Positions 32,452 to 40,959 of a stretch of 50,029 nucleotides of DNA are shown here, one piece after another. The stretch's first letter is position 1; each line of letters starts with the position of its first letter. Both the position numbers and the translations under genes were made by a program. The notes under the pieces are model-generated. The model was not told the origin of the DNA. It saw only the letters and a program-made list of their open reading frames with translations, and made no database searches. The stretch comes from JBMYQA01 sp049600855 (GTDB lineage Bacteria > Bacteroidota > Bacteroidia > Cytophagales > Flammeovirgaceae): positions 1 through 50,029 of the forward strand of contig JBMYQA010000006.1 in NCBI GenBank assembly GCA_049600855.1, read 5' to 3'.

Positions 32452-35400
32452 GTGAATACCAAGCAACTCACCATAGTTATTGTTTTTTTCCTCTTCACCT
32501 GCACAGCATGGCTTCAGGCTCAAGAGCTTGGTAAGCCATTTATTCGAAATTACAGTGCCAAAGAATATAATGCGGGTTCCATCATGTTTGATATCGCTCA
32601 AGATCATCGAGGAGTCCTTCTATTTGCCAATGCTTGGAATATTCGGGAATACGATGGCGTAACTTGGAACGATACCCACCTCAGTAATCAACGTAGCGCC
32701 TATTGTGTGGAAATGAGCGAGGAGGGAATTCCCTATGTAGGAGGAGATAATGAGTTTGGCTATTTGGTACCAAATGAAGTAGGCAAATTGAGCTATGTTT
32801 CGCTTCGAGATCAATTAGATGAGGAAATAAAAAGCAAGAATTTAGGCAGAATTAATGACTGTTTTAAGACCGATGTCGGAATGGTATTTGTCTCCATTAA
32901 CCATGTGATTTTATGGGATGGAAAAAAGCTAAAAACATGGGCCTTTAATGATGCCGTAAATGGTGCTTTTTTCATGAAACAGCTGCACATTAATCTGTAT
33001 GGTAAAGGGTTACACCGCCTTGAAAATGGTGAATTTAAATTGGTGAATGGCGGAGAAGTTTTTAAAAATAATGCGATTAGTGCAGGGTTAGCATTTCACG
33101 ATGAACGCTTACTAATTGTTACTCAAAGTCAAGGCGTATTCATCACTAACCAATCAGAGAATAATTACCATTCATTTGAGCGTTTTCCTACTGCTTTAGA
33201 TGACTACTTAAAAAAACACACGGTTACCAGTGCCATTAAAATGGCTTCTGGTGCTTTCGCTATTGGAACCTACACAGGTGGAGCCGCAATAGTTGATGTG
33301 AACTTTGAATTGATGTGTTTTGTAGATCGCTCTACAGGCTTACAAGACAATGGAGTCATTAATTTATTTGAAGACAAAGATCAGATTTTGTGGCTGGCTT
33401 TGCGCAATGGTACTTCGCGTGTTGAGATTACCACCCCAATCAATAGCTGGGATGAATCTTCAGGATTGGATGGCTATGCGAGAACCCTGAAACGATTTGA
33501 AGGGGTATTGTACGTGGGTACCACTAAGGGAATTTATTATTTGGTAGATCACGGGAAAGGCCATTCGGAGTTTTTTAAAGTAAAGGGGTTAACGGCTGAC
33601 GTGCTTTCGAGTCACATTTACAGGCCACAAGCTGGCAATGAACAACTATTATTCATGTCGAGAGCAGGGCTTTATAGTGTCAAAATGCAGGGAGAAGAAC
33701 CCAAGTTGACACAACTGTTTCCTAATTTCTCTAACCAAGGTGCTATTTTAAGAGCTGCAAATCAGCCAGCTAACCGACTTTATGCTACTGATGGAACACA
33801 AGTACGACTGTATGAATACAAAGGAGGGAAATGGGTAGATGAAGGCGCTATACTTGGTTTAGAGGGCATGCGGCACGATATACTTGATGTAGATCAAACA
33901 GGAAAGATCTGGACGATTGCGTTTGGTGGTAAAGTGACGCGTTTTGATGTTACTTATGATGGAAATGGTTATTGGGCAACTAAGAAGGAAAGTTTTGGTT
34001 TCGAAGCAGGTTTACCTGATGACAAATTTACAGGCTTTGCTGCGTTAAAAGATGATTTCCTCTTAACATCTGAGAAAGGAATTTATCGCTTTAACGAGCA
34101 AGAGAAAAAATTCCAAATTGCCTCAAGCTATGGGGAGCAGTTGGCCGACTATTTCACAGGTTTTTATTTCTTTGAAGAGGATGCCAAAGGAAATCTCTGG
34201 TATTATGCGTATCAAATGGGAGATGACATTTGGCATGAAGTCGCCTACAAACAGCCTGATGGTACATTTACCATTGACTCGGTTTCGTTAAGAAGGATTC
34301 CTGTAACAGATACTTGGTTAGAGGGAACCTATGCAGAAGAAAACGGCAGCGTGTGGTTTGGAGGTACTTGGGGATTGTACCGGTACGACGATAGTCAAAG
34401 TTGGTCGGCTCCAACAACCTTTAATGCCCTCATTCGCAAAGTAACAACAGGCGATGATTCACTGCTTTTCCATGGCGCATTTACCACGGCGGGAACTGAA
34501 AAGGTATTAGTGGAGCAAGATTTAACTAAAAAGATTAAAATCCCTTACACGGCAAATAGCCTTATTTTTCATTTTGCCTCCAATAGTTTTTTTGATGAGG
34601 CGGCAAATGAGTACAGTTATAAATTAGAAGGAAGTGCCTACGATACTTGGTCGCATTGGGAGAAGGAAACCAAGGAACACATTCAAAACCTCAGTGAAGG
34701 TAATTATGTATTTCGAGTTAGAGCGCGAAATATCTACGGCATTGTGAGTCAAGAAGCGAGTTATTCCTTTACCATTTTGCCACCTTGGTACCGAACAAAC
34801 TTTGCTTATACCCTCTACGCATTGGGAGCCATTTTCTTAGTTTGGCTCATTGTTCGTCTAAATACGTTACGATTGCGCAAGCAGAAGCAACGCTTAGAAG
34901 TCATTGTTGAAAAACGTACCGAAAAGATTAAGCTTCAGGCAGAAACATTGAAACAAGCCAATCAAGAAATTACCGCAGCGAGTGAAGAAATCTTAGCCAA
35001 GAACGAAGAAATTACTGCTGCGAATGAAGAGATTGTTACAAAGAATGAAGCGCTGGCACAACAGCAAGAGGAACTCATCGCTAAAAGCGAAGAGATTTAT
35101 AAACAGAACGAGTTGCTTGAAACAACAAATCGGAAAATTACCGATAGTATCAATTATGCGAGCCGCATTCAACGTGCGATTTTAGGAGAAGAACAGCTCA
35201 TCGAAGGAAACTTTAAAGATGCTTTCTTACTTTTTAAGCCAAAAGATATTGTTTCAGGAGACTTTTATTGGTTTACGAATTGTAAAACGACCGATCTCAA
35301 GCAACGTAAAAAATTGTTGATTGCAGCAGATTGTACAGGGCATGGCGTGCCTGGCGCATTTATGACGGTAATGGGTTCCTCGATCTTGAATGAAATTGTG

Positions 35401-35928
35401 AATGATCATGAGGTTTTAGCACCTAATCGAATCCTAGAAGCGCTGGATGCTAAAGTCGTTGCCGCTACAAACAAGCAATCGTTAAATGGCACTACGCATA
35501 AGCAAAACGGTCGGGTGAATGATGGCATGGACATGCAAGTGTTGCTCATAGATAGTTGGAACGCCAAACTTTATTTCTCAGGGGCTAAAAATCCGTTGTA
35601 TCGGGTGAGAGATGGAGAAATTCAGATGTATAAAGGCTCTAAGTTTCCAATCGGTAGCAATCAGTTTCGCATTAAAAAAGAATTTGAATTAGAAGAAATT
35701 GATATGCTTCCTGGTGATAAATTTTACATTGCCTCTGATGGTTACCAAGACCAGTTTGGCGGGCCAGAAGGCCGAAAGTTTTTAAGAAAGCGCTTTCGAA
35801 GCATTTTATTAGACACCAGTCATTTACCAATGGCCAAACAAAAACAGGAATTAGAAAAAGCATTTCTGAATTGGAAAGGTTCCTGCAAACAAACAGATGA
35901 TATTTTAGTCATTGGGTTTGAAGTGTGA
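32452..35928 (+). CDS. Propeller/Y_Y_Y membrane sensor with a SpoIIE-type PP2C phosphatase output
   Basis: Large signalling protein. Signal peptide TIVIVFFLFTCTAWLQAQE; residues about 30-690 are a two-component-regulator-type beta-propeller (repeat pieces such as DHRGVLLFANAWNIREYDG, EDKDQILWLALRNGTSRV, EDAKGNLWYYAYQ, ENGSVWFGGTWGLYRYD). A Y_Y_Y domain ends in SEGNYVFRVRARNIYG. A membrane helix lies near 783-803. Then comes a coiled coil with heptads like EEITAANEEIVTKNE, and from about 900 a SpoIIE/PP2C serine phosphatase: LFKPKDIVSGDFYW, AADCTGHGVPGAFMTVMG, NDGMDMQVLLID, GDKFYIASDGYQDQFGG. An exported signal would thus control dephosphorylation of a cytosolic protein, such as an anti-sigma-antagonist. 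The start is GTG at 32452; no ATG fits the signal peptide. No target gene is adjacent. Confidence 0.9.
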   Translation: MNTKQLTIVIVFFLFTCTAWLQAQELGKPFIRNYSAKEYNAGSIMFDIAQDHRGVLLFANAWNIREYDGVTWNDTHLSNQRSAYCVEMSEEGIPYVGGDNEFGYLVPNEVGKLSYVSLRDQLDEEIKSKNLGRINDCFKTDVGMVFVSINHVILWDGKKLKTWAFNDAVNGAFFMKQLHINLYGKGLHRLENGEFKLVNGGEVFKNNAISAGLAFHDERLLIVTQSQGVFITNQSENNYHSFERFPTALDDYLKKHTVTSAIKMASGAFAIGTYTGGAAIVDVNFELMCFVDRSTGLQDNGVINLFEDKDQILWLALRNGTSRVEITTPINSWDESSGLDGYARTLKRFEGVLYVGTTKGIYYLVDHGKGHSEFFKVKGLTADVLSSHIYRPQAGNEQLLFMSRAGLYSVKMQGEEPKLTQLFPNFSNQGAILRAANQPANRLYATDGTQVRLYEYKGGKWVDEGAILGLEGMRHDILDVDQTGKIWTIAFGGKVTRFDVTYDGNGYWATKKESFGFEAGLPDDKFTGFAALKDDFLLTSEKGIYRFNEQEKKFQIASSYGEQLADYFTGFYFFEEDAKGNLWYYAYQMGDDIWHEVAYKQPDGTFTIDSVSLRRIPVTDTWLEGTYAEENGSVWFGGTWGLYRYDDSQSWSAPTTFNALIRKVTTGDDSLLFHGAFTTAGTEKVLVEQDLTKKIKIPYTANSLIFHFASNSFFDEAANEYSYKLEGSAYDTWSHWEKETKEHIQNLSEGNYVFRVRARNIYGIVSQEASYSFTILPPWYRTNFAYTLYALGAIFLVWLIVRLNTLRLRKQKQRLEVIVEKRTEKIKLQAETLKQANQEITAASEEILAKNEEITAANEEIVTKNEALAQQQEELIAKSEEIYKQNELLETTNRKITDSINYASRIQRAILGEEQLIEGNFKDAFLLFKPKDIVSGDFYWFTNCKTTDLKQRKKLLIAADCTGHGVPGAFMTVMGSSILNEIVNDHEVLAPNRILEALDAKVVAATNKQSLNGTTHKQNGRVNDGMDMQVLLIDSWNAKLYFSGAKNPLYRVRDGEIQMYKGSKFPIGSNQFRIKKEFELEEIDMLPGDKFYIASDGYQDQFGGPEGRKFLRKRFRSILLDTSHLPMAKQKQELEKAFLNWKGSCKQTDDILVIGFEV

Positions 35929-35931
35929 CAG

Positions 35932-35978
35932 AGCACTAGAGACTGTTTGAATTTTTTGTTTAGTGCTAAAACAGTCTC
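35932..35978 (+). terminator. Terminator-like region with two interleaved stems
   Basis: GAGACTGTTT (35939-35948) pairs with AAACAGTCTC (35969-35978). Immediately before and inside it, AGCACTA (35932-35938) pairs with TAGTGCT (35961-35967). The order of the arms allows either one stem or the other, or a pseudoknot. It starts four bases after the sensor gene's stop. The T run lies inside the loop rather than after the stem, so simple termination is not certain. Confidence 0.5.
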
Positions 35979-36024
35979 GCAAATAATTAGCTTCGTTTAG
36001 CATTTCATAATCCCACAATTAGCT

Positions 36025-36032
36025 TATCTTTG
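36025..36032 (+). promoter_or_regulatory. Candidate -7 promoter box of ychF
   Basis: TATCTTTG is an exact TAnnTTTG match, 70 bases before the ychF start. The best -33 candidate is TTTAG at 35996-36000, slightly too far upstream and imperfect. Confidence 0.4.
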
Positions 36033-36102
36033 CGCTTCATTCTTGATGTGAATAAGTGAAGAATGAATTTTAGAAGACTTAGAAGAAGACAATTCATAGA
36101 TT

Positions 36103-37200
36103 ATGGGATTAAAATGTGGGATTGTAGGCTTACCCAATGTAGGTAAATCCACTTTGTTCAATGCCATTTCGAGTGGCACGGCAGAATCAGCCAATTATCC
36201 ATTTTGTACGATAGAGCCCAATGTAGGGGTAGTAACGGTTCCTGATCATCGTTTAGATGTATTGGAAGGCTTGGTGAATCCGCAGAAAGTGTTACCAACC
36301 GTCATTGAATTTGTAGACATTGCAGGTTTAGTAGAAGGAGCGAGTAAAGGAGAAGGATTGGGAAATCAGTTTTTGGCGAACATCCGTGAAGTAGATGCGA
36401 TTTTGCATGTGGTGCGTTGTTTTAAAGATGACAACGTCGTTCATGTGTCAGGTCGAGTAGATCCAGTGGCCGATAAAGAAATCATTGACACCGAATTGCA
36501 GTTGAAAGATTTAGAATCTGTAGAAAAGAAGATTAGCCGATATGCTAAAATGGCTAAAGTAGGCGATGCAGATGCTAAAAAAATCGTAGCAACTTTAGAG
36601 AAATTTAAAACCCATTTGGAGCAAGGGCAAAATGCACGTGGTGCAGATGTGACAGCAGAAGAGTGGGAGGTGGTGAACGATTTATTCCTGCTAACGGCCA
36701 AGCCTGTAATTTATGTAGCGAATGTAGAAGAGGAATCTATATTGACAGGTAATGAACACGTAGAAGCGTTAAAAGAAGCAGTTAAATCAGAAAATGCACA
36801 AGTATTGATGATCTCTGCCGCTATTGAGTCGCAGATTGCTGAAATGGAAGACCCTGAAGAGCGTCAACTATTTCTTGGCGAATATGGATTAGAAGAATCA
36901 GGCTTGAATAAGCTCATTCGCGCATCTTATGCTTTATTAGACTTAATTACCTATTTCACTGCGGGCGAAAAAGAAGTACGTGCTTGGACGATCCAGAAAG
37001 GTTGGAAAGCACCTCAAGCAGCGGGTGTGATTCATACTGACTTTGAGCGTGGTTTCATTAAAGCGGAAGTGATTAGCTTTGAAGATTACGAGAAATATAA
37101 GTCGGAAACCGCTTGCAAGGAGGCCGGTAAATTATCCATTGAGGGTAAAGAATATGTGGTGAATGATGGAGATGTGATGCATTTCCGTTTCAATGTATAA
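36103..37200 (+). CDS. ychF: Ribosome-associated ATPase YchF
   Basis: Cytosolic P-loop NTPase of the Obg group, unusual in preferring ATP. It associates with ribosomes and is redox-responsive in other bacteria. G1 is GLPNVGKSTLFNAIS (residues 9-23), the switch region NYPFCTIEPNVGVV, G3 FVDIAGLVEGASKGEGLGNQFL. The G4 position reads YVANVEEES, NVEE in place of the NKxD of GTP-specific relatives. The C-terminal TGS domain is intact: LITYFTAGEKEVRAWTIQKG, QAAGVIHTDFERGFIKAEV and GDVMHFRFNV. At 365 aa it is the exact family length. It is monocistronic, with a strong stem-loop further downstream at 37318-37360. Confidence 0.97.
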   Translation: MGLKCGIVGLPNVGKSTLFNAISSGTAESANYPFCTIEPNVGVVTVPDHRLDVLEGLVNPQKVLPTVIEFVDIAGLVEGASKGEGLGNQFLANIREVDAILHVVRCFKDDNVVHVSGRVDPVADKEIIDTELQLKDLESVEKKISRYAKMAKVGDADAKKIVATLEKFKTHLEQGQNARGADVTAEEWEVVNDLFLLTAKPVIYVANVEEESILTGNEHVEALKEAVKSENAQVLMISAAIESQIAEMEDPEERQLFLGEYGLEESGLNKLIRASYALLDLITYFTAGEKEVRAWTIQKGWKAPQAAGVIHTDFERGFIKAEVISFEDYEKYKSETACKEAGKLSIEGKEYVVNDGDVMHFRFNV

Positions 37201-37220
37201 GTGGCATTAGAAAAGGCATT

Positions 37221-37288
37221 CGTTGGGATAAGGCACTGCCACGTTGGGACAAGGTATTGTCACGTTGGGACAAGGCATTGCCTTGTCC
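37221..37288. repeat. 21-bp tandem repeats ending in a palindrome
   Basis: Three tandem units start CGTTGGGAyAAGG at 37221, 37242 and 37263, each 21 bases apart. The last unit runs into a 21-base palindrome (37268-37288) with 10-base arms GGACAAGGCA and TGCCTTGTCC around one T. The palindrome and the following GTACAG look like a REP-type element known to me from Bacteroidota and cyanobacteria; that recollection was not checked. The repeats start just after the ychF stop. Confidence 0.75.
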
Positions 37289-37317
37289 GTACAGGATGCT
37301 GGCTATATAGCTAAAGA

Positions 37318-37363
37318 AAAACAGGCTTGATCGCGCTGAAAAAGTGATCAAGCCTGTTTTATG
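37318..37363 (+). terminator. Stem-loop terminator downstream of ychF
   Basis: AAAACAGGCTTGATC (37318-37332) pairs perfectly over 15 bp with GATCAAGCCTGTTTT (37346-37360). The arm ends in a T run. It is 118 bases beyond the ychF stop, after the tandem repeat. Confidence 0.78.
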
Positions 37364-37580
37364 ATAAAGGATTCTGGAAATAATTTGATGCCATTTTGAA
37401 CGGTTTTCTGACAAAACGGTTATATTTTTTAGTTAGGCAGCTAAGTAAAATGCCATATGTGTTTTATTTGCCTGCTGAAGTCACTTATTTTTTTGCGTTT
37501 TCGCTGAGTGATAGATTTGAAAACTCATCATGAAAGAGCGAAAGGGTATTTTAGTTTTTATAAGAAAACCCGCTAACACT

Positions 37581-38123
37581 ATGACCCAAATCGAACTGAC
37601 AAAACTCCGATATCCTATTGGTAATTTCAGGTTTCCTAAAAGTTTTGAAAGCTTCTATTTAGAAGGATACATTGAAGAAATAACGGACTTGCCTCAACGC
37701 TTGCGAGCAGCCACTGAAACATTAACAGCAGAGCAACTCGAAACCCCATTTCGTGAAAATGCTTGGACGGTGCGGCAACTCGTTCATCACCTAGCCGATA
37801 GCCACATTAACCTCTATACACGTATTCGATTAGCCTTAACAGAAGAGAACCCAACCATCAAAACCTATGAGGAACAAGGTTGGGCAAACTTGAAAGATGC
37901 TGCCGAAGCACCCATTGAAATTTCTTTAAATTTATTAGAAAGTATTCATGCCCGAAGTGAAATCTTACTAAAGGCATTGACAGAACAAGACTTAGCACGC
38001 ACCTTTGTCCATCCAGAAGTGCCAAGGCCCATGCCCTTGTATGGAGCGATTGCTTTATTTGCATGGCATGGTGATCATCACTTGGCACACATTACCAGTT
38101 TAAAGGAACGAAAAGGCTGGTAA
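37581..38123 (+). CDS. DinB-superfamily YfiT/bacillithiol-transferase-like protein
   Basis: Four-helix DinB/YfiT-fold protein with a divalent-metal site. The metal-binding His are in NAWTVRQLVHHLADSHINLY (first) and in LFAWHGDHHLAHITSL (pair). The segment LALTEENPTIKTYEEQGWA is the hallmark of YfiT, which in Bacillus (BstA) transfers bacillithiol to substrates; members elsewhere are only called putative metal-dependent hydrolases. Whether this organism makes bacillithiol is not shown by the window. The reading frame opens at an ATG (37530), but the ATG at 37581 (MTQIELTKLRYPIGNF) gives the usual family start and 180 aa. dapB begins 36 bases later in the same direction, so the two may be co-transcribed. 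Confidence 0.88.
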   Translation: MTQIELTKLRYPIGNFRFPKSFESFYLEGYIEEITDLPQRLRAATETLTAEQLETPFRENAWTVRQLVHHLADSHINLYTRIRLALTEENPTIKTYEEQGWANLKDAAEAPIEISLNLLESIHARSEILLKALTEQDLARTFVHPEVPRPMPLYGAIALFAWHGDHHLAHITSLKERKGW

Positions 38124-38159
38124 TTGCGGTTCAACTGAAAAAAATCTACCTAAATCGAC

Positions 38160-38891
38160 ATGAAGATATTACTTATTGGATATGGCAAGATGGGACAAAC
38201 CATCGAGCAAATTGCCTTAGATCGAGGGCATCAAATTGTGGGGAAAATTGATAAGGATAATTTAACCGACTTAGCTAACTTCACAAGTGATCAAGTGGAC
38301 GTAGCCATAGAGTTTACACAACCCGAATCTGCCGTAAATAACCTGAAAACGTGTTTTGCAAACAACATTCCTGTAGTATGTGGTACAACGGGTTGGTTGG
38401 CAAATCGAGTAGAAGTAGAGTCAGCCTGCCAAGCAAATGAAGGCGCTTTCTTTTATGCATCTAACTTTAGTGTGGGTGTAAACATCTTTTTCCATCTCAA
38501 TAAATACTTGGCAAAAATGATGAATGCACAGCCTCAGTATGAAATGGATATTGAAGAGAGTCATCACATTCATAAGAAAGATGCACCTAGTGGAACGGCG
38601 ATTACCATTGCGGAAGGCATGATTGAAAACTTAGATCGCAAAGAAACGTGGAAATTAGAGGAAGAAGGTAAAGAACTTAGCGACAATGAACTTGGGATTA
38701 TTTCTTATCGCATTGATGAAGTGCCAGGTACACACCAAGTAAATTACTCCTGTGAGATAGATTCCATAGAAATTACCCATACCGCTCATAGCCGACAAGG
38801 TTTTGCCCAAGGTGCATTGCTTGCCGCAGAATGGTTGAAAGGCAAAAAAGGGATTTTCGGCATGGATGACATGCTGGACTTTAAACCCTGA
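38160..38891 (+). CDS. dapB: 4-hydroxy-tetrahydrodipicolinate reductase
   Basis: Cytosolic enzyme of the lysine and diaminopimelate pathway, reducing hydroxytetrahydrodipicolinate with NAD(P)H. The Rossmann motif is LLIGYGKMGQTIEQIA (residues 4-19), then AIEFTQPESAVNN and VVCGTTGW. SNFSVGVNIFFHLNKYLAK leads to the substrate and catalytic segment EESHHIHKKDAPSGTAITIAEG, with the His-His-x-H and Lys required. At 243 aa it is of normal length. No other dap gene lies nearby. It may share a transcript with the upstream DinB-type gene. A 10-bp palindrome (38914-38944) follows the stop. Confidence 0.96.
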   Translation: MKILLIGYGKMGQTIEQIALDRGHQIVGKIDKDNLTDLANFTSDQVDVAIEFTQPESAVNNLKTCFANNIPVVCGTTGWLANRVEVESACQANEGAFFYASNFSVGVNIFFHLNKYLAKMMNAQPQYEMDIEESHHIHKKDAPSGTAITIAEGMIENLDRKETWKLEEEGKELSDNELGIISYRIDEVPGTHQVNYSCEIDSIEITHTAHSRQGFAQGALLAAEWLKGKKGIFGMDDMLDFKP

Positions 38892-38913
38892 TTTGGTGAG
38901 TGTACAATTCACT

Positions 38914-38944
38914 GGTTCAAGTCTGAAAACTGACGACTTGAACC
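38914..38944. repeat. Palindrome downstream of dapB
   Basis: GGTTCAAGTC (38914-38923) pairs perfectly with GACTTGAACC (38935-38944) over an 11-base loop. There is no T tract, so it may be a weak terminator or a REP-like hairpin like those elsewhere in the window. Confidence 0.55.
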
Positions 38945-39019
38945 TAAACCTAAAATGACCAAATAGAAGTCAGCGACTTGCGCTGTTCCCTAGAGCACCC
39001 TCAATCTCAACACTATTCC

Positions 39020-40435
39020 ATGAAACAAAAAATTAGTTTCTCTAATCGAGGCCATGTATTCGCTGCAACAGGTGCAGCCGTAGGCATCGCCAATTTAGTG
39101 CTCTTTCCCGCGCGAGTGTACAATTATGGTGGCCTAGCCTTTATTTTAGTATTTGTACTCTGCACCTTTCTTTTGGGCATTCCCTTAATGATTGGAGAAA
39201 CGGCTTTAGGAAAACACGGGCAAAGCGATGCAGTAGATGCGTACCAAGGCATAGGCAAAGGAAAATGGGGATATGCGGGGGTGTTAGGACTGATTACCTG
39301 TTGTTTTGTACTCTCATTTTACATTGTAGTAGCAGGCTGGGCGCTGTATTATTTGTACCTGTACGTATTTGACATACAATCCATCACAACGATGAATACA
39401 GGCCAACTCTTTGGGGAGTTTGTGACCAATGAAACCCAAGTATTTCTCTTTTCAGGCTTGTTCATGATCGCTACGATTGTGGTTGTTGCGGGAGGGGTTA
39501 GAAAAGGAATAGAAGCCGTAAGTAAGCGTTTTGTCCCTTTATTAGTGGTATTAGTACTTATTCTGATTTTATTGGTGCCTGTGGTGAAAGGGGAAGCCTT
39601 AAACTATGGGAACTTCACTTTTGACTTCGGAGCGCTATTTAAAGTAGATGCAAGTGGGCGGATGGGAATTATTGAAGCAGTAGGACAAGCCTTTTTTAGC
39701 TTATCGCTGGGCTCTTGTGGCATGGTGACTTTTGGGGCACATACGCATAAAGAAACCAATGTGGTGGAAAATGCCAATTTTATTGTGCATACCGATACCA
39801 TAGTTGCGATTTTGGGAGGCTTATTGATTATCCCCTTGTTTGCGGCAAACGAGCAAGTAATGGCTGCCCCTCCTTTAGTATTTATCAATTTAGTAGAAAC
39901 GTTTAATGGATTCGGCGATTTATGGGGACGCATCATAGGAGTTCTATTCTTTGCCCTATTTAACATCGCCATCATTACCTCAGCCATTTCATTATTGGAA
40001 CCAACGGTAAATTACTTAGCACGAAGAAAGAAACAAGGAAGAAAATTCTATGCAATTGCAGTAGGAACATTCATTTTCGTGATGAGCATCCCAGTGATTC
40101 TTTCCGTAGATGCCACAAACCCTGCTATTTTTACCAACTTTCTTGGATATGGCGATAACCACAATGGGGAAATCTCCATGGGCTATTTTAATTTTGTGCT
40201 CGATTTTTTTGGCACGTTTTGCCTGATTGCAGGTTCCTTTATTCTAGCCACCTTTATTAGCCGCAAATGGACTATGGAAGGCATTTTTAAGGAAATTACA
40301 GTAGCGGGTTATTCCCCAAGTGACCGAATGAAGCAATTCCTCACCTTCACCCTCAAATGGTTTATCCCTGCGGTGATGTTGTTGATGTTCGTAGCAGAAT
40401 TTTATAAGGTAATGGTGAAGTTGGGTGTAGTTTAA
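39020..40435 (+). CDS. Sodium-dependent transporter of the NSS (SNF) family
   Basis: Inner-membrane sodium symporter of the neurotransmitter:sodium symporter family, whose bacterial members (LeuT, MhsT, TnaT) take up amino acids. About eleven to twelve hydrophobic segments span 471 aa. TM1 reads AATGAAVGIANLVLFPARVYNYGG, where most relatives have G-N-x-W/L-R-F-P; here the pairing is A-N-L-V-L-F-P, so the usual extracellular-gate Arg is missing. TM6 AFFSLSLGSCGMVTFGAH is standard. The reading frame opens at a TTG (38978), but the ATG at 39020 gives MKQKISFSNRGHVFAATG, matching the family start. The substrate cannot be told from sequence. It stands alone. Confidence 0.92.
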   Translation: MKQKISFSNRGHVFAATGAAVGIANLVLFPARVYNYGGLAFILVFVLCTFLLGIPLMIGETALGKHGQSDAVDAYQGIGKGKWGYAGVLGLITCCFVLSFYIVVAGWALYYLYLYVFDIQSITTMNTGQLFGEFVTNETQVFLFSGLFMIATIVVVAGGVRKGIEAVSKRFVPLLVVLVLILILLVPVVKGEALNYGNFTFDFGALFKVDASGRMGIIEAVGQAFFSLSLGSCGMVTFGAHTHKETNVVENANFIVHTDTIVAILGGLLIIPLFAANEQVMAAPPLVFINLVETFNGFGDLWGRIIGVLFFALFNIAIITSAISLLEPTVNYLARRKKQGRKFYAIAVGTFIFVMSIPVILSVDATNPAIFTNFLGYGDNHNGEISMGYFNFVLDFFGTFCLIAGSFILATFISRKWTMEGIFKEITVAGYSPSDRMKQFLTFTLKWFIPAVMLLMFVAEFYKVMVKLGVV

Positions 40436-40507
40436 CAGCATCTGAGTAGTTCGGGATTGAGTGTGCTACTCTTCAGGCCGAGATAGTGCTTTATGCACGT
40501 TTGCTCA

Positions 40508-40786
40508 TCAACTGATGAGGAATAAAAAGAGCGACACCATTCCCACTAAAAAGCATGCATATCCTACGTAATAGCGCTTGCGTTCATATTTCCCTTCTTC
40601 ACGAATCCGCTGTTTGATTTGCTCAAGCTTTTCTTTACTGATATCGGGAGATTTGATATAGGTTTTGGAGGAGATGGTATAACATGATTTAATTTTATCT
40701 CTTCTTTTTTGTGAATTGAGCAAAGCATTGTTTTGCCTTACTTGTGTTTCCATATTTCGGATTAATCCTGCGCCTCCGCTCATCAT
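40508..40786 (-). CDS. Small single-helix membrane protein of unknown function
   Basis: 92 residues. A polar N-terminus MMSGGAGLIRNMETQVRQNN, a basic middle (QKRRDKIKS, EKLEQIKQRIREEGKYERKRYY) and one C-terminal membrane helix YACFLVGMVSLFLFLIS. Proteins beginning MSGG with this layout occur in many Bacteroidota as hypothetical proteins in my memory, but no function is known to me. The tail-anchored layout would leave the basic part in the cytoplasm. It converges with the NSS transporter gene and lies downstream of nothing obvious on its own strand. Confidence 0.65.
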   Translation of the reverse strand: MMSGGAGLIRNMETQVRQNNALLNSQKRRDKIKSCYTISSKTYIKSPDISKEKLEQIKQRIREEGKYERKRYYVGYACFLVGMVSLFLFLIS

Positions 40787-40904
40787 GGTGTGGGTTAAGT
40801 GAGTAATGTGATTCTTTTACTAAAATTAATAAAAGATCTATTAATGGGCGAATTGATACGAAAATGGCTTATTTTCCGAATAGTACTCGGATAAACAGTC
40901 GCTC

Positions 40905-40938
40905 AAAAAAAACAGGCACAAGTAACGACTTGTGCCTG
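40905..40938 (-). terminator. Terminator of the ABC/M1 operon
   Basis: CAGGCACAAGT (40913-40923) pairs perfectly with ACTTGTGCCTG (40928-40938), loop AACG. An A-run at 40905-40912 gives the T tract on the minus strand. It lies 22 bases after the stop of the permease-peptidase gene. Confidence 0.82.
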
Positions 40939-40959
40939 ATTCATTGGTGAAAAGTTTGT

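Larger units (their letters stand above)
37201..37580. other. Intergenic region with tandem repeat, palindrome and terminator
   Basis: 380 bases between ychF and the DinB-type gene. It contains the 21-bp tandem repeat and palindrome at 37221-37288 and the stem-loop at 37318-37360, both listed separately. The remaining 37361-37580 is AT-rich with no gene recognised apart from an optional N-terminal extension of the next reading frame. Confidence 0.6.

Noticed and set aside
37221..37288. Short repeats at regular 21-bp spacing, considered as a CRISPR array
   Set aside because: The units are contiguous with no unique spacers, and no cas gene is present.
38914..38944. GGTTCAAGTC looks like the T-arm of a tRNA
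   Set aside because: It is one arm of a perfect palindrome with GACTTGAACC and there is no acceptor stem, D-arm or anticodon loop around it.
38978..39019. Upstream TTG start for the NSS transporter
   Set aside because: The added MRCSLEHPQSQHYS is unlike NSS N-termini; the ATG at 39020 gives the expected start.
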